Positions 4,949 to 7,290 of a stretch of DNA of 7,290 bases are shown here, piece after piece. Position numbers and translations under genes: made by a program. The DNA is from an uncultured Saprospiraceae bacterium (lineage in GTDB: Bacteria > Bacteroidota > Bacteroidia > Chitinophagales > Saprospiraceae). Within the stretch, counting starts at the first letter, position 1. Each line of letters begins with the position of its first letter. The DNA is taken from positions 1 to 7,290 of the forward strand of contig CALIQO010000646.1 in NCBI GenBank assembly GCA_938044055.1, given 5' to 3'. Below the pieces are notes generated by a model. The model made no database searches and was not told the origin of the DNA. It saw only the letters and a list, made by a program, of their open reading frames with translations.

Positions 4949-7239
4949 GTATTCTGCCTCTTTACTAATTCTACTATTATGTTTTTAGATGCAGGTGTTC
5001 CTGTTATAGGGTTGCACAATTGTATTGGGACAAGCGGATTGGCTTCAGGGAAGTAAGCCATCAAGCACCTTCTAGGAAGATCGTAAGGAACAAGCGTAAA
5101 ACCATAAACCGTTCTTCTCTCATTCTTGTATTCTGAAAACAAGTCTATCCTCTCCCCTGCTCTAAAGCCTGATTCAAGTATGTCTTCTGGATGGATAAAA
5201 ACCACCTTTCTTCCGGCCTTTATTCCTCTGTATCTATCTCCATACTCATAGATAGTTGTGTTGTATTGGTCATGAGATCTGACAGTACCGAGTCTAAACT
5301 TACCGGAAGGTATAGAAAGCTCAGGAAGTGCATTCACAGTAAATAATGCCTTCTGGTGTGAATTGTTAAATTTTCTTTTTTTAACACCATTAGGTAGATA
5401 GAATCCAGCTGGCTTTCTTACTTGCACATTGTAATCATCAAATCCCGGAATGACTTCTTCTATTTTATCTCTCACCTTATCATAATCCCTCACCATCTTA
5501 TCCCAGTTAATAGAAGATCCTACCTTGTGCTTTTTCAAAGCATGGCCTATACCACATACAACGGCAACCTCGCTTTTTAAGTTGGATGATTTAGGTGGTA
5601 GAACCCCCTTACTACTGTGAACTATACCCATGCTATTTTCTACGCTTACGAATTGGTACCCACTATCTTGAACATCAATCTCACTTCTTCCCAGAACTGG
5701 AAGGATGATAGATTCTGCACCTGTAATAAGATGAGATCTATTAAGCTTAGTAGATACATGTACTTGCATATCTATTTTTTCGAAACCTACAGCACAACGG
5801 TCGGTATCTGGAACGGCACTTAGAAAGTTGCCACCCATGGACATAAAAAATTTAGCCCTACCATCTGCCATAGCTTCAATGGCACTTACTGTATGATATC
5901 CTTCTTCTCTAGGTGAGGAAATACCGAAGGCTTTTTCTAGTTTCTCATGAAAGGCAGTTGGCATTTTTTCCCAGATTCCCATGGTTCTATCTCCTTGAAC
6001 ATTAGAGTGACCGCGGACTGGGCATACGCCACTACCCTTCTTTCCAATGGCTCCTCTGAGCAGCAATAAATTGACAATTTCTCTTACATTCTGTACACCA
6101 TTAAGATGTTGCGTAATTCCCATAGCCCAACAGATTATCATAGACTTGCTGTCAGCGATCCAGGCTACAGCTTGATCGATTTCTTTTTCGTCTATTCCTG
6201 ATAGAGCAATGCATTCTTGTAAATCTTGATTCTTCATTTCTTCAACAAAAGCATCATAACCCAGCGTATGCTCATTGATAAAATCGTGATCAACAATTCC
6301 GCCCACACTTGATTCAATCTCTAGCAACTTAATCATGACGGCTTTTAGCAATGGGATGTCTCCATTGATAACTACTTGGAGATATAGATCAGATAAATCC
6401 GTTCCACCTGTCATCAACCCCCAGGGGCTCTGCGGATTGGTATATTGTACAAGTCCTGCTTCTTTCAAGGGGTTGATGGCTATTATTTTGCCTCCGTTCT
6501 TCTTGCACTTTTCCAGTGCCGATAACATCCGTGGATGATTGGTTCCTGGATTCTGACCTATTACTAAAATAAGTTCAGATTGATGTATATCATCAAGGGT
6601 TATACTGCCCTTGCCTATGCCTAGGGTTTCACTTAATCCTCTCCCACTGGTTTCATGGCACATGTTAGAACAGTCGGGCAAGTTGTTGGTTCCATAGCTT
6701 CGGGCTAGCAAGCCATATAGGAAAGCAGCCTCATTACTGGTTCTTCCACTTGTATAAAAGATGGCTTGATTGGGATCGGTATAAGAAGCAAGCTGGTCGC
6801 TGATTCTAGAAAAAGCTTCTTCCCATGTGATCGATTCATAATGATCATGACCCTTTTTATAGATGAGTGGTTCCTTGAGCCTTCCCGCTTTCGAGAGAGC
6901 ACGTTCGTCCCACTTCCTTAGTTCTGATATAGAATGTTTCTTAAAGAATTCACTGCCGATAACATTAAAACTTGATTCTTCAGCAAGTGCTTTAATCCCA
7001 TTTTCACAATACTCTCCTACTCTAGATCGATCATCGTCTGGATCTGGCCACGCACAACCAGGGCAATCGAAACCTCCTTTCTGATTCATCTTCAGAGAAG
7101 ACTTTAAGGCATCAGGCCAGTCCATATACCTTTTCATGTGCTTCAGGGAAGACCATATAGCTGGAAAACCCACAGACTTGCTCTTAGGGTCTGTATACGT
7201 AACTTGATCGTTGGGGTCTGGATATCTATGAGGATGCAT
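4945..7239 (-). CDS. FdhF/YdeP-family molybdopterin oxidoreductase
   Basis: This 764-residue enzyme belongs to the formate-dehydrogenase-alpha-like group of molybdopterin oxidoreductases and resembles E. coli YdeP in length and motifs. The N-terminal segment has Cys59, Cys62 (FDCPGCAWPDP) and Cys78 (GEYCENG), which may hold an iron-sulfur cluster. Catalytic FDH proteins have four cysteines with different spacing. The core (about 130-560) includes ITWEEAF, the NMCHETSGRGL motif (192-202) and VIGQNPGTNHPRML (226-239). Cys194 (TGC codon) sits where FDH has the Cys or selenocysteine molybdenum ligand. The C-terminal cofactor-binding domain starts near 645 (GKFRLGTVRSHDQYNTTIY). No twin-arginine signal is present, so the protein should be cytoplasmic. 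An in-frame TAA 15 nt upstream of the ATG, with no ATG between, fixes the start. The stop overlaps the convergent kinase stop. No FdhD, Moco-synthesis or electron-transfer gene is nearby. Formate oxidation is not shown; the substrate is unknown. Confidence 0.93.
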   Translation of the reverse strand: MHPHRYPDPNDQVTYTDPKSKSVGFPAIWSSLKHMKRYMDWPDALKSSLKMNQKGGFDCPGCAWPDPDDDRSRVGEYCENGIKALAEESSFNVIGSEFFKKHSISELRKWDERALSKAGRLKEPLIYKKGHDHYESITWEEAFSRISDQLASYTDPNQAIFYTSGRTSNEAAFLYGLLARSYGTNNLPDCSNMCHETSGRGLSETLGIGKGSITLDDIHQSELILVIGQNPGTNHPRMLSALEKCKKNGGKIIAINPLKEAGLVQYTNPQSPWGLMTGGTDLSDLYLQVVINGDIPLLKAVMIKLLEIESSVGGIVDHDFINEHTLGYDAFVEEMKNQDLQECIALSGIDEKEIDQAVAWIADSKSMIICWAMGITQHLNGVQNVREIVNLLLLRGAIGKKGSGVCPVRGHSNVQGDRTMGIWEKMPTAFHEKLEKAFGISSPREEGYHTVSAIEAMADGRAKFFMSMGGNFLSAVPDTDRCAVGFEKIDMQVHVSTKLNRSHLITGAESIILPVLGRSEIDVQDSGYQFVSVENSMGIVHSSKGVLPPKSSNLKSEVAVVCGIGHALKKHKVGSSINWDKMVRDYDKVRDKIEEVIPGFDDYNVQVRKPAGFYLPNGVKKRKFNNSHQKALFTVNALPELSIPSGKFRLGTVRSHDQYNTTIYEYGDRYRGIKAGRKVVFIHPEDILESGFRAGERIDLFSEYKNERRTVYGFTLVPYDLPRRCLMAYFPEANPLVPIQLCNPITGTPASKNIIVELVKRQNT

Positions 7240-7290
7240 GTGTGTCGATTGCGGTTAGACGATGAGGGTGGGTGTAAATATTAAAGTTAC

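Noticed and set aside
7021..7044. Cluster of three GATC sites
   Set aside because: It falls in codons for an Asp/Arg-rich stretch of the oxidoreductase. There is no origin-like context, so chance is the better explanation.
5617..7084. Plus-strand open frames of 67-73 codons inside the oxidoreductase gene
   Set aside because: They are antisense to a continuous, conserved 764-residue protein and have no independent coding signs.
1..7290. Mobile element, defence island, CRISPR array, tRNA or rRNA
   Set aside because: No transposase, integrase, terminal repeats, regular spaced repeats or RNA-gene sequence was seen. All long frames belong to identifiable core-type genes.

Overview
This window comes from a member of the Bacteroidota. 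The best evidence is a protein that joins an HU-like DNA-binding module, one membrane helix and a SPOR domain, an architecture I know from this phylum. Supporting signs are two exact matches to the Bacteroidota -7 promoter box (TAnnTTTG), the lack of clear Shine-Dalgarno sequences before the starts, and moderately AT-rich DNA. I cannot place it to class or genus from the sequence alone.

Layout: (1) the 3' part of dnaG, the replicative primase, runs in from the left edge on + and ends at 1383. (2) The HU/SPOR membrane protein lies on - (1386-2363) and converges with dnaG, leaving only 2 bp between the stop codons. (3) A 309-bp divergent intergenic region (2364-2672) holds candidate promoters in both directions and several inverted repeats. 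(4) hemL (glutamate-1-semialdehyde aminomutase) is on + at 2673-3971. (5) A small membrane sensor histidine kinase overlaps the end of hemL by 4 bp (ATGA) and is almost certainly co-transcribed with it. (6) A complete FdhF/YdeP-family molybdopterin oxidoreductase lies on - (4945-7239). Its stop codon overlaps the kinase stop (shared TTAG), so these two genes also converge with no spacer. The last 51 bp hold only the upstream flank of the oxidoreductase.

Functionally the window is mostly core metabolism and replication, with no sign of a mobile element, CRISPR array, prophage or RNA gene. The points worth following are the coupling of hemL to a sensor kinase with no response regulator in view, the HU-to-SPOR protein that could link nucleoid to cell wall beside a replication gene, and two convergent gene pairs with no room for ordinary terminators. 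The oxidoreductase has an unusual three-cysteine N-terminal motif and an unknown substrate. I did not find a convincing new multi-gene system.
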